Of a DNA stretch of 64,000 nucleotides, positions 7,985 through 16,062 are shown in pieces; the first letter of the stretch is position 1; each line of letters opens with the position of its first letter. Source of the DNA: an uncultured Bacteroidia bacterium (GTDB lineage: Bacteria; Bacteroidota; Bacteroidia; Bacteroidales; UBA932); assembly GCA_902780935.1 (NCBI GenBank), contig CACZHP010000004.1, positions 33,553 to 97,552 of the forward strand, read 5' to 3'. A program made the position numbers and the translations under genes. The notes beneath the pieces were generated by a model that was given only the letters and a program-made list of their open reading frames with translations, searched no databases and was not told where the DNA came from.

Positions 7985-9208
7985 TTAAATGGCTACTGAA
8001 AAACGTTCACTGATTTTACTATCAAGCACTTTTGTGTCGGCATCAATCTTATCATCGGTGACTTTTGCATAAATCTGGGTAGTAGTAATCTCAGCATGTC
8101 CCAACATCTTACTGACCGTTTCCAAAGGCACGCCGTGTGAGAGGGTAATCTCCGTAGCGTATGTGTGCCTTCCTGCATGAAAGACGATTCTACGCTCTAT
8201 ACCGCACATCTTGGCAATCACCTTCAACTGACGATTCATTTCCGAATTGCTATACATCGGAAGAAGTTTGCCGTCAGAATCCACATCGCGATACTTGTCT
8301 ATTATGTAGATAGGAATATCCAGCAAAGGCACCTCATAATCTATCTTGGTCTTCTTACGAGAGGTCTTTATCCATAGCGTGCCATCTTCATCTGTTGCTA
8401 AATCCTCCTTGGTCAGCATACACATATCACCGTAAGGGATACCTGTATAGCAAGAGAATAAGAAGAGGTCTCGTATGTGGTACAACTTGGCATTATGAAG
8501 TGGAGTGGTCATCATCAGTTGCAGTTCCTCTGTGGTCAGATATTTCTGCTCTCTCTTCGGACGCTCCGCCTCATAGCCCCAGAATGGATTGGTAGTAAGA
8601 ATGCCATCGGCAATAGCTTCACCGATAATAGTCTTGAAGTTCGTTGTCAATTGCTTGATGGTACCCAATGCCAAATGGCACTCGGTACGCAAGTGGAGGT
8701 CGTACTTGTCGATAAACGAGCGATCCAATGCCGTAAAGGGAATATCTGTTAACTTGTACTTCTCATTCAAGAACTTTTCGATATGTTGGTATGCGTACTT
8801 GTAGGCACGCAGAGTTCCTGCAACACGATTTACGCCCACACGCTTTTCAAAATTCTTGATGAAGGCACGAAAATAACTCATCAAGGTCTCTTGACCTGAT
8901 GCCATACCCAATAGAAGGCATTTCACATCTTTTGCCGTTACAATATCGTGTATGGCTATCTGCTCCTGAAAGATGGAGAGTGCCGTGGCACGAATCTCAT
9001 CCAACTGACGATTGATCTCTCGGGCAGCTACACTCTTACCTGTAGCACGACCTGAGTGCCACATCGTATGAGGCACCGACATCTTCAAACTGAATGCCGC
9101 TTCGGAGTATTTTCCGACGGTCAATCTCGCCATCACAGGGCAATTGCCTTTGGCATCCGCTTCGCTCTTTTTGAGGTAGAACGCCACCTTTACATTTACT
9201 TGATTCAT
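7985..9208 (-). CDS. Tyrosine recombinase (integrase) 1
   Basis: 407-residue recombinase, the promoter-proximal member of the tandem pair. The N-terminal part (VKVAFYLKKSEADAKGNCPV) is the arm-binding fold of Bacteroidota integrases. The catalytic part has FHAGRHTYATE, KMLGHAEITTTQIY and the terminal tyrosine. The first-arginine position reads CYTGIPYGDMCML, again lacking TGLR as in IntDOT-type enzymes. A -7 element at 9227-9234 on the same strand lies just upstream inside an inverted repeat. Its place at the element edge supports a role in integration and excision. Confidence 0.88.
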   Translation of the reverse strand: MNQVNVKVAFYLKKSEADAKGNCPVMARLTVGKYSEAAFSLKMSVPHTMWHSGRATGKSVAAREINRQLDEIRATALSIFQEQIAIHDIVTAKDVKCLLLGMASGQETLMSYFRAFIKNFEKRVGVNRVAGTLRAYKYAYQHIEKFLNEKYKLTDIPFTALDRSFIDKYDLHLRTECHLALGTIKQLTTNFKTIIGEAIADGILTTNPFWGYEAERPKREQKYLTTEELQLMMTTPLHNAKLYHIRDLFLFSCYTGIPYGDMCMLTKEDLATDEDGTLWIKTSRKKTKIDYEVPLLDIPIYIIDKYRDVDSDGKLLPMYSNSEMNRQLKVIAKMCGIERRIVFHAGRHTYATEITLSHGVPLETVSKMLGHAEITTTQIYAKVTDDKIDADTKVLDSKISERFSVAI

Positions 9209-9210
9209 AA

Positions 9211-9246
9211 CTCTTTACTTTGGTTGCAAAATTAAAGTATAAAGAG
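9211..9246 (-). promoter_or_regulatory. Integrase promoter embedded in an inverted repeat
   Basis: On the minus strand TAATTTTG (9234-9227) is a good -7 element 19 bases before the integrase start. It is flanked by CTCTTTACTTT (9211-9221) and AAAGTATAAAGAG (9234-9246), which are inverted copies apart from a two-base gap. A dimer bound here would cover the promoter, so autoregulation or control by the HTH proteins is plausible. Confidence 0.6.
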
Positions 9247-9342
9247 CAAATGAAAGGCATGAATAATATAGCGGAATATAGAATAAAGTACTATGCCCCA
9301 ATATCTGAGCCTATATTTTTTCTCACCTCAAGAAAAAATGCT

Positions 9343-9540
9343 TACCTTTGTCATAGCAAAGATTGGAAAATACGCGTTCTTTGAGGCGGTTATTGGGATG
9401 CCGATGGAGATTAAGAACCATTTTTCTGACCGATTTTTGCCCTCAAAAAAGGCAACGGATTAGTAGCAAATCTACATATTAACTCATCTATATACGGTCT
9501 TTCAGGACCGCATTACAACCACGGAAGCCCGTTGCGTATT
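9343..9540 (+). other. Gene-free structured stretch at the element edge, possible small RNA or att region
   Basis: There is no credible gene between 9247 and 9614. A plus-strand -7 element TACCTTTG (9343-9350) is followed by three pairing segments: GTTCTT (9376-9381) with AAGAAC (9413-9418), GCAACGG (9452-9458) with CCGTTGC (9529-9535), and a hairpin CGGTC/GACCG (9495-9510) inside the latter. This fits a short RNA transcribed outward from the element, or protein-binding structure of the attachment region. Either reading is inference. Confidence 0.4.
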
Positions 9541-9603
9541 AAACAATCTACCAACGAATTGCATTATTTCCCAATTTCCTGCCTTTTTCTCGCGAGTTCT
9601 TCT

Positions 9604-9611
9604 TATATTTG
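9604..9611 (+). promoter_or_regulatory. -7-like element immediately before the GH2 start codon
   Basis: TATATTTG (9604-9611) matches TAnnTTTG and ends three bases before the ATG at 9615. Transcription from it would give a leaderless message or begin inside the gene. It may be a chance match, or the next ATG at 9642 may be used, though that would remove the basic part of the signal peptide. Confidence 0.35.
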
Positions 9612-9614
9612 AAT

Positions 9615-12053
9615 ATGTTTAAACTTCATCGACTGACCATAATGGCCGCCCTGTTGGCGGCGATATCGCTCCCCTCATCCGCCCAACCGGCCGGAAGAGT
9701 ATCCTTCAACGAAGGTTGGACCTTTACCAAAGACGGCAAGTCAAGGACTGTGGACCTTCCCCACGACTGGGGTGTGGACGGACCGTTCAATATCAGTTAC
9801 CCCGGTGAGACCGGCAAACTCGAATGGTGGGGCAAGGCGGAATACACCAAGACCCTAACTGCCCCGGCGGCGACCGACCCGTCATCCCCGGCCACGACCG
9901 GGGATCTCTACCTTCTGGACATCGACGGCGCGATGTCGTGGGCGAAGGTATTCTGCAACGGCAATCTTGTGACAGAATGGCCTTACGGCTACGCCTCATT
10001 CAGGGCCGACCTGACCCCATATATTAAAGAAGGAGACAACGAGATCAAGATAACCCTCGACAATCCCGAAGAGTCGAGCCGTTGGTATCCTGGCGGAGGA
10101 ATATACCGCAACGTCTGGTTGACAGTAGCCCCGGCCGTCGGGGTCGCCCATTGGGGGACTTATATGACCACCAAGGGGGACAAGGCCTCTTTACGGATCA
10201 GCCTTCGCAATCCCGGAGAACCAGCGGAAGGAATTGTCCGTACGGAAATATTTGAATATGACGGAAATACCGTTATCGCATCCGCAGAGACTCCCGTCAA
10301 ATCCATAACCGACTCCACGGTCGTCACCCAGGAATTCGACCTCCCCGGTGCCGCCCGCTGGAGCCCCGACCATCCGAACCTCTACCGCGCCGTCACCACA
10401 GTCATCCCTATGGAAGCCGGAGCGGCTGCCGAGGCCTACATCACCGTCTTCGGACTGAGGGATCTGGAGTACCGGGAAGACGGGCTGTACATCGACGGAG
10501 TCAAGACCTTCCTCAAGGGAGTGTGTCTCCACCACGACGCCGGAGCCCTCGGAGCAGTCTGGAACAACACGGCATGGGAGAGACGCCTCAAGATGCTCAA
10601 GGAAATGGGCTGCAACGCCATCCGTACCTCCCACAATCCCCCTGCCCCCGAACTGCTCGACCTCTGCGACCGCATGGGATTCGTCGTGATGGACGAGCTG
10701 ACGGACACCTGGACCGTCCCGAAGAAGCCCAACGGCTACGCCCTCCTGTTCAACGACTGGGCTGAGAAAGACCTTAAGGCCATGATCCACCGGGACCGCA
10801 ACCATCCTTCCGTGATCCTTTGGAGCATCGGCAACGAAACCGGGGAGCAAGGCTATCCCAACCTTTACCATATTCCGGCCCGCCTTACGGAAATATGTCA
10901 TACTGAGGATCCCACGAGACTTACCACCTTCGGCTCCGACAACCCATGGGCCTCCGAGCAGGAGTTCCGCAACACGATGGATGTCTATGGTTTCAACTAC
11001 AAGCCCCACCTCTACCATAAATTCCACGAGGCCAATCCAGGGAAGCTCTATCTCGGCAGCGAGACCGCCTCGACCATCAGCACGAGGGGCAAATATTTCT
11101 TCCCCATTGAAGAAGATCCCCGAGGCAAAGAACACAGCGAGATAGACTTCCAAGTCAGCTCATACGACCTTCACACAGTTCCGTGGGGCCAAATCCCGGA
11201 GCAGGAATGGAAACTCGAGGACGAGAATCCATCCTGTCTCGGAGAGTTCGTCTGGACTGGTTACGACTATCTCGGCGAACCCACTCCCTACAACCGTGAT
11301 CTGACCATCCTGACCAACTTCCACGACCCTGAGGCAAAGGCCAAGGCTGAGAAGGAACTTGCTGAAAAAGGCTCTGTCAAGACGCCCTCCAGAAGCTCGT
11401 ATTTCGGAATAATAGACCTGGCCGGATTCCCGAAGGACCGCTACTGGCTGTACCAGGCAAGGTGGTCTGAAAAGACTGTCCTTCACTTGCTTCCGCATTG
11501 GAACTGGCCCGGACGCGAGGGTGAGGTTACCCCGGTTCATGTCTATACCAACTGCGACAAAGTGGAGCTGTTCGTCAACGGCCAGTCCAAAGGAATACTC
11601 GAAAGGGCCGACAAGCAGTACCGCCTCCGCTGGGACGACGTGGTTTACCAGCCCGGTAAGATTGAGGCCGTCGGCTGGAAAGACGGTAAGAAGGTGACCA
11701 GGGAGACAATAAAGACTTCCGGACCGGCGGCCAAGATCAAGACCCGCCTTGAGAAAGGCTTCGGGGAAGGCGACCTGTATTACATTGACGTCAAGCTGAC
11801 TGACAAGAAGGGCAACTTCGTCCCAACCGCTTGCGACGAGCTGAAATTCAGCGTGACAGGCCCAGGAGAAATCCTGGCCGTGGACGCCGGTGACCCGACT
11901 TGCCTAACGCCTTTCCATTCCGACACGATAAAGGCCTTTGGCGGACTCGCCTCGGTGATAATCAAAGCCAAGCCCGACGCGAAAGGCAAGATCGTGGTGA
12001 CAGCCACCTCTGAAAACCTCAAAAAATCCAGAATCAAAATCAAAACCAAATGA
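9615..12053 (+). CDS. Secreted GH2 family glycosidase (beta-galactosidase-like)
   Basis: 812 residues with signal peptide MFKLHRLTIMAALLAAISLP ending near SSAQ. The GH2 layout is complete: sugar-binding jelly roll (VDLPHDWGVDGPF), immunoglobulin-like middle domain, TIM barrel and C-terminal beta domains. The acid/base is E408 in SIGNETGEQ and the nucleophile is E483 in YLGSETAS. It is expected to remove beta-linked sugars from glycans in the periplasm or at the surface; galactose versus another sugar cannot be told by eye. The ATG at 9615 is chosen over an in-frame TTG at 9609. The stop overlaps the next start, forming an operon with the S9 peptidase. It is the first host gene after the mobile element. 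Confidence 0.88.
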   Translation: MFKLHRLTIMAALLAAISLPSSAQPAGRVSFNEGWTFTKDGKSRTVDLPHDWGVDGPFNISYPGETGKLEWWGKAEYTKTLTAPAATDPSSPATTGDLYLLDIDGAMSWAKVFCNGNLVTEWPYGYASFRADLTPYIKEGDNEIKITLDNPEESSRWYPGGGIYRNVWLTVAPAVGVAHWGTYMTTKGDKASLRISLRNPGEPAEGIVRTEIFEYDGNTVIASAETPVKSITDSTVVTQEFDLPGAARWSPDHPNLYRAVTTVIPMEAGAAAEAYITVFGLRDLEYREDGLYIDGVKTFLKGVCLHHDAGALGAVWNNTAWERRLKMLKEMGCNAIRTSHNPPAPELLDLCDRMGFVVMDELTDTWTVPKKPNGYALLFNDWAEKDLKAMIHRDRNHPSVILWSIGNETGEQGYPNLYHIPARLTEICHTEDPTRLTTFGSDNPWASEQEFRNTMDVYGFNYKPHLYHKFHEANPGKLYLGSETASTISTRGKYFFPIEEDPRGKEHSEIDFQVSSYDLHTVPWGQIPEQEWKLEDENPSCLGEFVWTGYDYLGEPTPYNRDLTILTNFHDPEAKAKAEKELAEKGSVKTPSRSSYFGIIDLAGFPKDRYWLYQARWSEKTVLHLLPHWNWPGREGEVTPVHVYTNCDKVELFVNGQSKGILERADKQYRLRWDDVVYQPGKIEAVGWKDGKKVTRETIKTSGPAAKIKTRLEKGFGEGDLYYIDVKLTDKKGNFVPTACDELKFSVTGPGEILAVDAGDPTCLTPFHSDTIKAFGGLASVIIKAKPDAKGKIVVTATSENLKKSRIKIKTK

Positions 12054-14557
12054 ATATGAAACGAGCTTTATTGATTGGAGCGACATTGCTGCTCAGCCTA
12101 GCAGCTCTCGGACAGGAGAAGGTGACGAAAGCCAATTACGCCCTCGCCGAGAGGTTCTCCGCCAAGAGGGTGAACAACATGGTATTCTCGACAAGGGTCC
12201 AGCCACGTTGGTTCAAGGACGGGGACCGGTTCTGGTACGAGTGGCAGTCGCCCCAAGGGACCAATTATTACATCGTGGATCCAGTCAAGGGGACTAAGAC
12301 AGAAGTATTTGACCTTGAGAGGCTTGCTATGGATTTGACTGAGATTGTCAAGGATCCGTTCGACGCCCAGCATATTCCTATTACCGGACTGAAACTCAAG
12401 GACGACAAGGTGTTCACTTTCGACATCCGCAGCACCCAGGACAAGGTCGAGAAACCCGATACCACCAAGGCCAAGAAAGGCGGACTGGAAAGACGGGAAG
12501 GCGGCCCCGGAAGGCCGGGAGCAGGTCCGGGAAGACCTGAGAAGAAAGTCTTCCACTTCGAATATGACTTCGCCTCAAGGACTCTTAAGGACGTGACTGA
12601 GGAAAAGGAAAATGAGGAGCAGAAGTATCCCATGTGGGCTTCCGTCTCCCCTGACGGAACCATGGGAGTCTATGCCAAGAACTCAAATCTCTGGATCATG
12701 GACTCCACGAACCTGCGGAAGGCCGCAAAGGATCCCAAGGACAGCACGATCGTTGAGTACCAGCTCACAAAGGACGGGATCAAGCAATTCGGTTTCGGCT
12801 ACGGGAACTATTCCGGCGACACGGAAACCGACACCACCCGGCGCTCCAATCCGGGAGAGCTGCTTTGGTCTCCCGACTCTAAGAGATTTGCGACGAGTAA
12901 GTGGGACACCAGGAAACTGGACGACCTCTGGGTAATCAACTCTGTCAGTTCCAAGCGTCCGAAACTGGAGACTTACAAGTACCAGATGCCTGGAGAGCCG
13001 GGGCCGAAAGGGTATCTTTATGTGTTCACCCTCAATGGCTTGGAAGCAACCTGCAAACAAATCAAGGTTGATGCCTTCAAGGACCAGGACTTCAGCATCC
13101 AGAGGGGCCGCAGGCTGGCCAAAGACAGCTACAACGACTACTATTCAAGCAAATGGCTGGGCGATGAGACCGGTTTTTACCTTCTCAGGCAGAGCCGTGA
13201 CATAAAACGGATAGACCTCTGCTGGGTTGGTGTCGGAGCCGACTCGGCCAAAGTGATTATCCCCGAGCGTTCCAACACCTACATCGAGACACGTACCCCC
13301 TACCTCCTCAAAGGTGGCAAGGAGATGATCTGGTGGTCCGAGCGCAACGGCTGGGCAAACCTCTATCTCTACAAGAGCGACGGAACGCTCGTGAGGAAGA
13401 TCACCGACGGAGCCTTCCATGTCGAGAACGTGCTGGGAGTCAATGAGAAGGAAGGATATGTCCTGCTCAGCGCCTGTGGCGTGCAGAAGGATGAGAACCC
13501 TTACCAGATGCACACCTACAGGGTTCCCCTCACCGGTGGAGCGCTCCAGAAACTGGACATGGACGACATGGATGTGCTCTCCACCGCCAGCGACGATGCC
13601 AAATATTTCGTGGCCAACTATTCAAGGGTTGACTACACTCCCGGAGTAGCGCTCTATGGAGCGGCCGGAAAGAAGATTCTCGACCTTGAGACCGCTGACC
13701 TGAGCCTGTTGTTCGAGGCCGGCTACAAATTCCCGGAGCGGTTCAAAGTCAAGGCCGCAGACGGGGTGACCGACCTTTACGGAGCCATGTACAAACCCTA
13801 CGACTTCGACTCCACAAAGGTCTATCCGATCTGCGACTATGTCTATCCCGGACCGCAGGTCGAAGCCAACAATATCTCCTGGAGCAAGGGATTCACGAGG
13901 ACAGACCGTCTGGCCCAGCTTGGAATTATCGTGATCACCGTGGGTAACCGCGGCGGCCACCCCAACCGATCGAAATGGTACCACAACTACGGCTACGGCA
14001 ACCTTCGTGACTATGGCCTCGAGGATCAGAAATACGCCATCCAGCAGATCGGAGCCCGCTGCCCCTTCGTCGATCTTGAGCGTGTCGGAATACACGGCCA
14101 CTCCGGCGGCGGATTCATGAGCACAGCGGCGATCCTGAAATATCCCGACTTCTTCAAGGCGGCCGTCTCCTGCGCCGGCAACCACGACAACAGCATCTAC
14201 AACCGCTGGTGGAGCGAGCAGCACCACGGCATTTTGGAGAAAGTGGATAAAGGCGACACCACCTTCGTTTATCACATCGACACCAACCAGGAACTGGCCA
14301 AGAACCTCAAGGGCCACCTGATGCTGGTCCACGGAGACGTGGACAACAACGTCCACCCGGCCAACACGATCCGCGTCGTCAACGCCCTGATCAAGGCCAA
14401 CAAGCGTTTCGACATGCTCCTCCTTCCGGGCCAGAGGCACGGTTTCGGCGACATGAATGAATATTTCTTCTGGAGGATGGCCGACTACTACTCTGAGTGG
14501 CTAATCGGTGACTCCGAACGATCTAAAGTGGACATAGTCCAGCTGAATAATGACTAA
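12050..14557 (+). CDS. S9 family peptidase (dipeptidyl-peptidase IV type)
   Basis: 835 residues, with an N-terminal signal peptide (ALLIGATLLLSLAALGQ), a long beta-propeller domain (DPPIV N-terminal type, with repeated LLWSPDSKRFA and YVLLSACG segments) and a C-terminal alpha/beta hydrolase. The catalytic serine is S685 in IHGHSGGGFMS; the aspartate and histidine lie in VHGDVDNNVHP and GQRHGFGD. Family members cleave dipeptides or short peptides in the periplasm. The start overlaps the GH2 stop (ATGA); an ATG six bases later is an alternative. A strong terminator follows at 14612-14661. Confidence 0.9.
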   Translation: MNMKRALLIGATLLLSLAALGQEKVTKANYALAERFSAKRVNNMVFSTRVQPRWFKDGDRFWYEWQSPQGTNYYIVDPVKGTKTEVFDLERLAMDLTEIVKDPFDAQHIPITGLKLKDDKVFTFDIRSTQDKVEKPDTTKAKKGGLERREGGPGRPGAGPGRPEKKVFHFEYDFASRTLKDVTEEKENEEQKYPMWASVSPDGTMGVYAKNSNLWIMDSTNLRKAAKDPKDSTIVEYQLTKDGIKQFGFGYGNYSGDTETDTTRRSNPGELLWSPDSKRFATSKWDTRKLDDLWVINSVSSKRPKLETYKYQMPGEPGPKGYLYVFTLNGLEATCKQIKVDAFKDQDFSIQRGRRLAKDSYNDYYSSKWLGDETGFYLLRQSRDIKRIDLCWVGVGADSAKVIIPERSNTYIETRTPYLLKGGKEMIWWSERNGWANLYLYKSDGTLVRKITDGAFHVENVLGVNEKEGYVLLSACGVQKDENPYQMHTYRVPLTGGALQKLDMDDMDVLSTASDDAKYFVANYSRVDYTPGVALYGAAGKKILDLETADLSLLFEAGYKFPERFKVKAADGVTDLYGAMYKPYDFDSTKVYPICDYVYPGPQVEANNISWSKGFTRTDRLAQLGIIVITVGNRGGHPNRSKWYHNYGYGNLRDYGLEDQKYAIQQIGARCPFVDLERVGIHGHSGGGFMSTAAILKYPDFFKAAVSCAGNHDNSIYNRWWSEQHHGILEKVDKGDTTFVYHIDTNQELAKNLKGHLMLVHGDVDNNVHPANTIRVVNALIKANKRFDMLLLPGQRHGFGDMNEYFFWRMADYYSEWLIGDSERSKVDIVQLNND

Positions 14558-14611
14558 CCTTTTTCATCCTCAACGAAGCTAAGGGTCTAAATATCGCACA
14601 GAAGGACATTC

Positions 14612-14661
14612 AGCCAGCCCTTTTTTGGCAATCAAAAGCCGAAAAGGGCTGGTTGTTTTTT
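14612..14661 (+). terminator. Strong rho-independent terminator after the S9 peptidase
   Basis: AGCCAGCCCTTTTTTGGC pairs with GCCGAAAAGGGCTGGTT (about 15 pairs, a few mismatches) around an eight-base loop, and a run of six T follows. It ends the GH2-S9 operon. Confidence 0.85.
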
Positions 14662-14704
14662 AACTTTCGGCAGTATTTCGCATCCTTTAAGTGAAGAGGT
14701 GATT

Positions 14705-15205
14705 ATGACAAGAGACGAATTTGAACATACCTGCTCGACTATCCAAGGCGATCTTATCGCATTGGCAAGGCGGTTCAGACGCGCCGTCGGAGGACCGGAG
14801 GAGGCGGAAGACATCGTCCAGGAGGCCTTGATCGTTCTTTGGAAACTCTCAGAGAGAGGATATCCGGTCAGAGACTGCAAAGCGCTCGCCATCAAAATCA
14901 CCAAGAATATCTGCCTCGCGAGACTCAGGAAAAGAAATGCTGAGATCCTGCCGATAGATGGACTTCAGATTGAAGGAGGATTATCAGCCGAAGAGAGAGT
15001 GGAAACAACTGACAATCAGCGAATCAAAGAGTCTGTTTATGGGCAGTTGAGCAAAAGCCAGGCCGAGTATTTGACCCTCCGCAGCGAGGATGGGCTTTCG
15101 CTTGACCAGATCGCCGAAAAAACCGGGAAACCAAAATCCAGTATAAAAGTCTTAATGTCAATCGCAAGAAAAAAGATTTGGGAGCAATTAAAAAAGAAGT
15201 TGTGA
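14705..15205 (+). CDS. ECF sigma factor, set 1
   Basis: 166-residue sigma-70 family factor with only regions 2 and 4. Region 2 holds EEAEDIVQEALIVLWKLSER and region 4 holds LSLDQIAEKTGKPKSSIKVL, the -35-reading HTH. It is a clear paralogue of the factor at 20446: SERGYPV, KALAIKITKN and DNQRIKES are shared. ECF factors are released by an anti-sigma protein after an envelope signal. It begins a likely operon with a membrane anti-sigma-like protein, an exported plug-like protein, a GLPGLI protein and a TonB-receptor-like barrel, so outer-membrane control is inferred. The ATG at 14705, preceded by GAGGTG, is preferred over the upstream GTG. Confidence 0.88.
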   Translation: MTRDEFEHTCSTIQGDLIALARRFRRAVGGPEEAEDIVQEALIVLWKLSERGYPVRDCKALAIKITKNICLARLRKRNAEILPIDGLQIEGGLSAEERVETTDNQRIKESVYGQLSKSQAEYLTLRSEDGLSLDQIAEKTGKPKSSIKVLMSIARKKIWEQLKKKL

Positions 15206-15207
15206 AT

Positions 15208-15606
15208 ATGAATACAGAGATAACAACAGAAGATATTGAGAGACAATATCTTTCAGATGAAGCCGCCGCCGAGTTCGACAGGATTGTCGGGCGACACGAA
15301 AAGAGACTCCGAAGGAAAAGACTTTCCCTCTTGGCCGGAGGAATCGCCGCCGCAATGATAATCTCCCTTATGGTGACACGGCCATGGGTGTCAAATAATA
15401 AAAGACAAATCAACCCGATGGTTATCGCCAATGGGATCGAACGCCTCATGGACCTTTCTCCTGAAGAAATAGTTTCGGTACAAGCTATTCCAAAGGGGAA
15501 TCAAGTTTTCCTCACAGCCAGCATGAAAGATGGCAGCAAATGCTCTTTCATAATGACAACTGACAAGGATGATTCATCTATTCACTTGATAGCAAACTCC
15601 TTATAA
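15208..15606 (+). CDS. Membrane anti-sigma-like protein, set 1 (short N-terminus)
   Basis: 132 residues: a short cytoplasmic part ending SDEAAAEFDRI, one membrane segment (LLAGGIAAAMIISLMVT, about residues 45-61) and an extracytoplasmic part. From the membrane segment onward it aligns with the set 2 protein at 20943 (INPMVIANGIERLMDLSPEE versus ISPVEIAEGIDQLMNLKPDD). It lacks about 45 residues of the set 2 cytoplasmic region, where an anti-sigma domain would bind. The anti-sigma role is inferred from position (start three bases after the sigma stop) and topology. It may be a degenerate or differently working inhibitor. Confidence 0.65.
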   Translation: MNTEITTEDIERQYLSDEAAAEFDRIVGRHEKRLRRKRLSLLAGGIAAAMIISLMVTRPWVSNNKRQINPMVIANGIERLMDLSPEEIVSVQAIPKGNQVFLTASMKDGSKCSFIMTTDKDDSSIHLIANSL

Positions 15607-15615
15607 ATTATGATT

Positions 15616-16062
15616 ATGGGACTGTCTCTTCTTACGACCATCGTCTCCCTGACCTTGATCTCCGGCGCTGTCACAGCACCCCCGGACACTATTCATCAAT
15701 ATGTCATAGACAGAAGTTATGTGCCCGATTTCGACGGAACGCAATTGGTTGGGAAATCCATCGTCTCTTATCAAATTGTCACCGCACCGTCTGATAAGAA
15801 TAACTCAATTATCAAGATGCATGTCATCAACACCTCCAGCATTGAGAAACCGCTAATCTTTGTTGACAATATTGGTTATACCCCTGAAGAGTACGACAAA
15901 ATTAAAGCCTCGCTAGCAGGCAAAATAAAAAGCATTTCCGTGTATAGAGGTGTCAAGGAAGGTATAGACATGCCTGTATCGGCCAAGAACATAGAATTAA
16001 TAAAAAAGAATCTGGACAATTCAAGAAGCATAATTGTAATTGAGACCAAAAACAATAAATGA
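15616..16062 (+). CDS. Small exported plug-like protein, set 1
   Basis: About 148 residues with a signal peptide (LTTIVSLTLISGAVTA). The mature part, QYVIDRSYVPDFDGTQLVGK, aligns with the set 2 protein at 21501. The C-terminal half (PLIFVDNIGYTPEEYDKI, then IKSISVYRG and SIIVIETKNN) follows the pattern of a TonB-receptor plug: a displayed beta strand, a conserved hydrophobic strand, and a terminal I-x-V-x-T-K. No barrel follows. A sensing or decoy role beside the sigma and anti-sigma pair is inference. The start may be the ATG at 15610. The stop overlaps the GLPGLI start. Confidence 0.6.
   Translation: MGLSLLTTIVSLTLISGAVTAPPDTIHQYVIDRSYVPDFDGTQLVGKSIVSYQIVTAPSDKNNSIIKMHVINTSSIEKPLIFVDNIGYTPEEYDKIKASLAGKIKSISVYRGVKEGIDMPVSAKNIELIKKNLDNSRSIIVIETKNNK

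Larger units (their letters stand above)
1..9540. mobile_element. Terminal module of a Bacteroides-type integrative conjugative element (CTn)
   Basis: The stretch holds PRTRC genes, an RteA/RteB-like pair, three excisionase-like HTH proteins and two tandem tyrosine recombinases, a set known from Bacteroides conjugative transposons (CTnDOT-like and relatives). The recombinases read back towards the element, as expected next to an end. The other end lies outside the window, so the attachment-site repeat cannot be defined. The right boundary is placed between the integrase promoter (about 9246) and the first host-like gene at 9615, and 9540 is only an estimate. Host-type genes begin at 9615. Mobility is inferred from gene content. 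Confidence 0.85.

Noticed and set aside
10191-11153. Long antisense open frame within the GH2 gene
   Set aside because: Shadow of a GC-rich gene with well-supported motifs on the other strand; its own product has no recognisable features.
13622-14440. Long antisense open frame within the S9 peptidase gene
   Set aside because: Shadow; valine-rich product caused by codon bias of the sense gene, which carries the catalytic triad.
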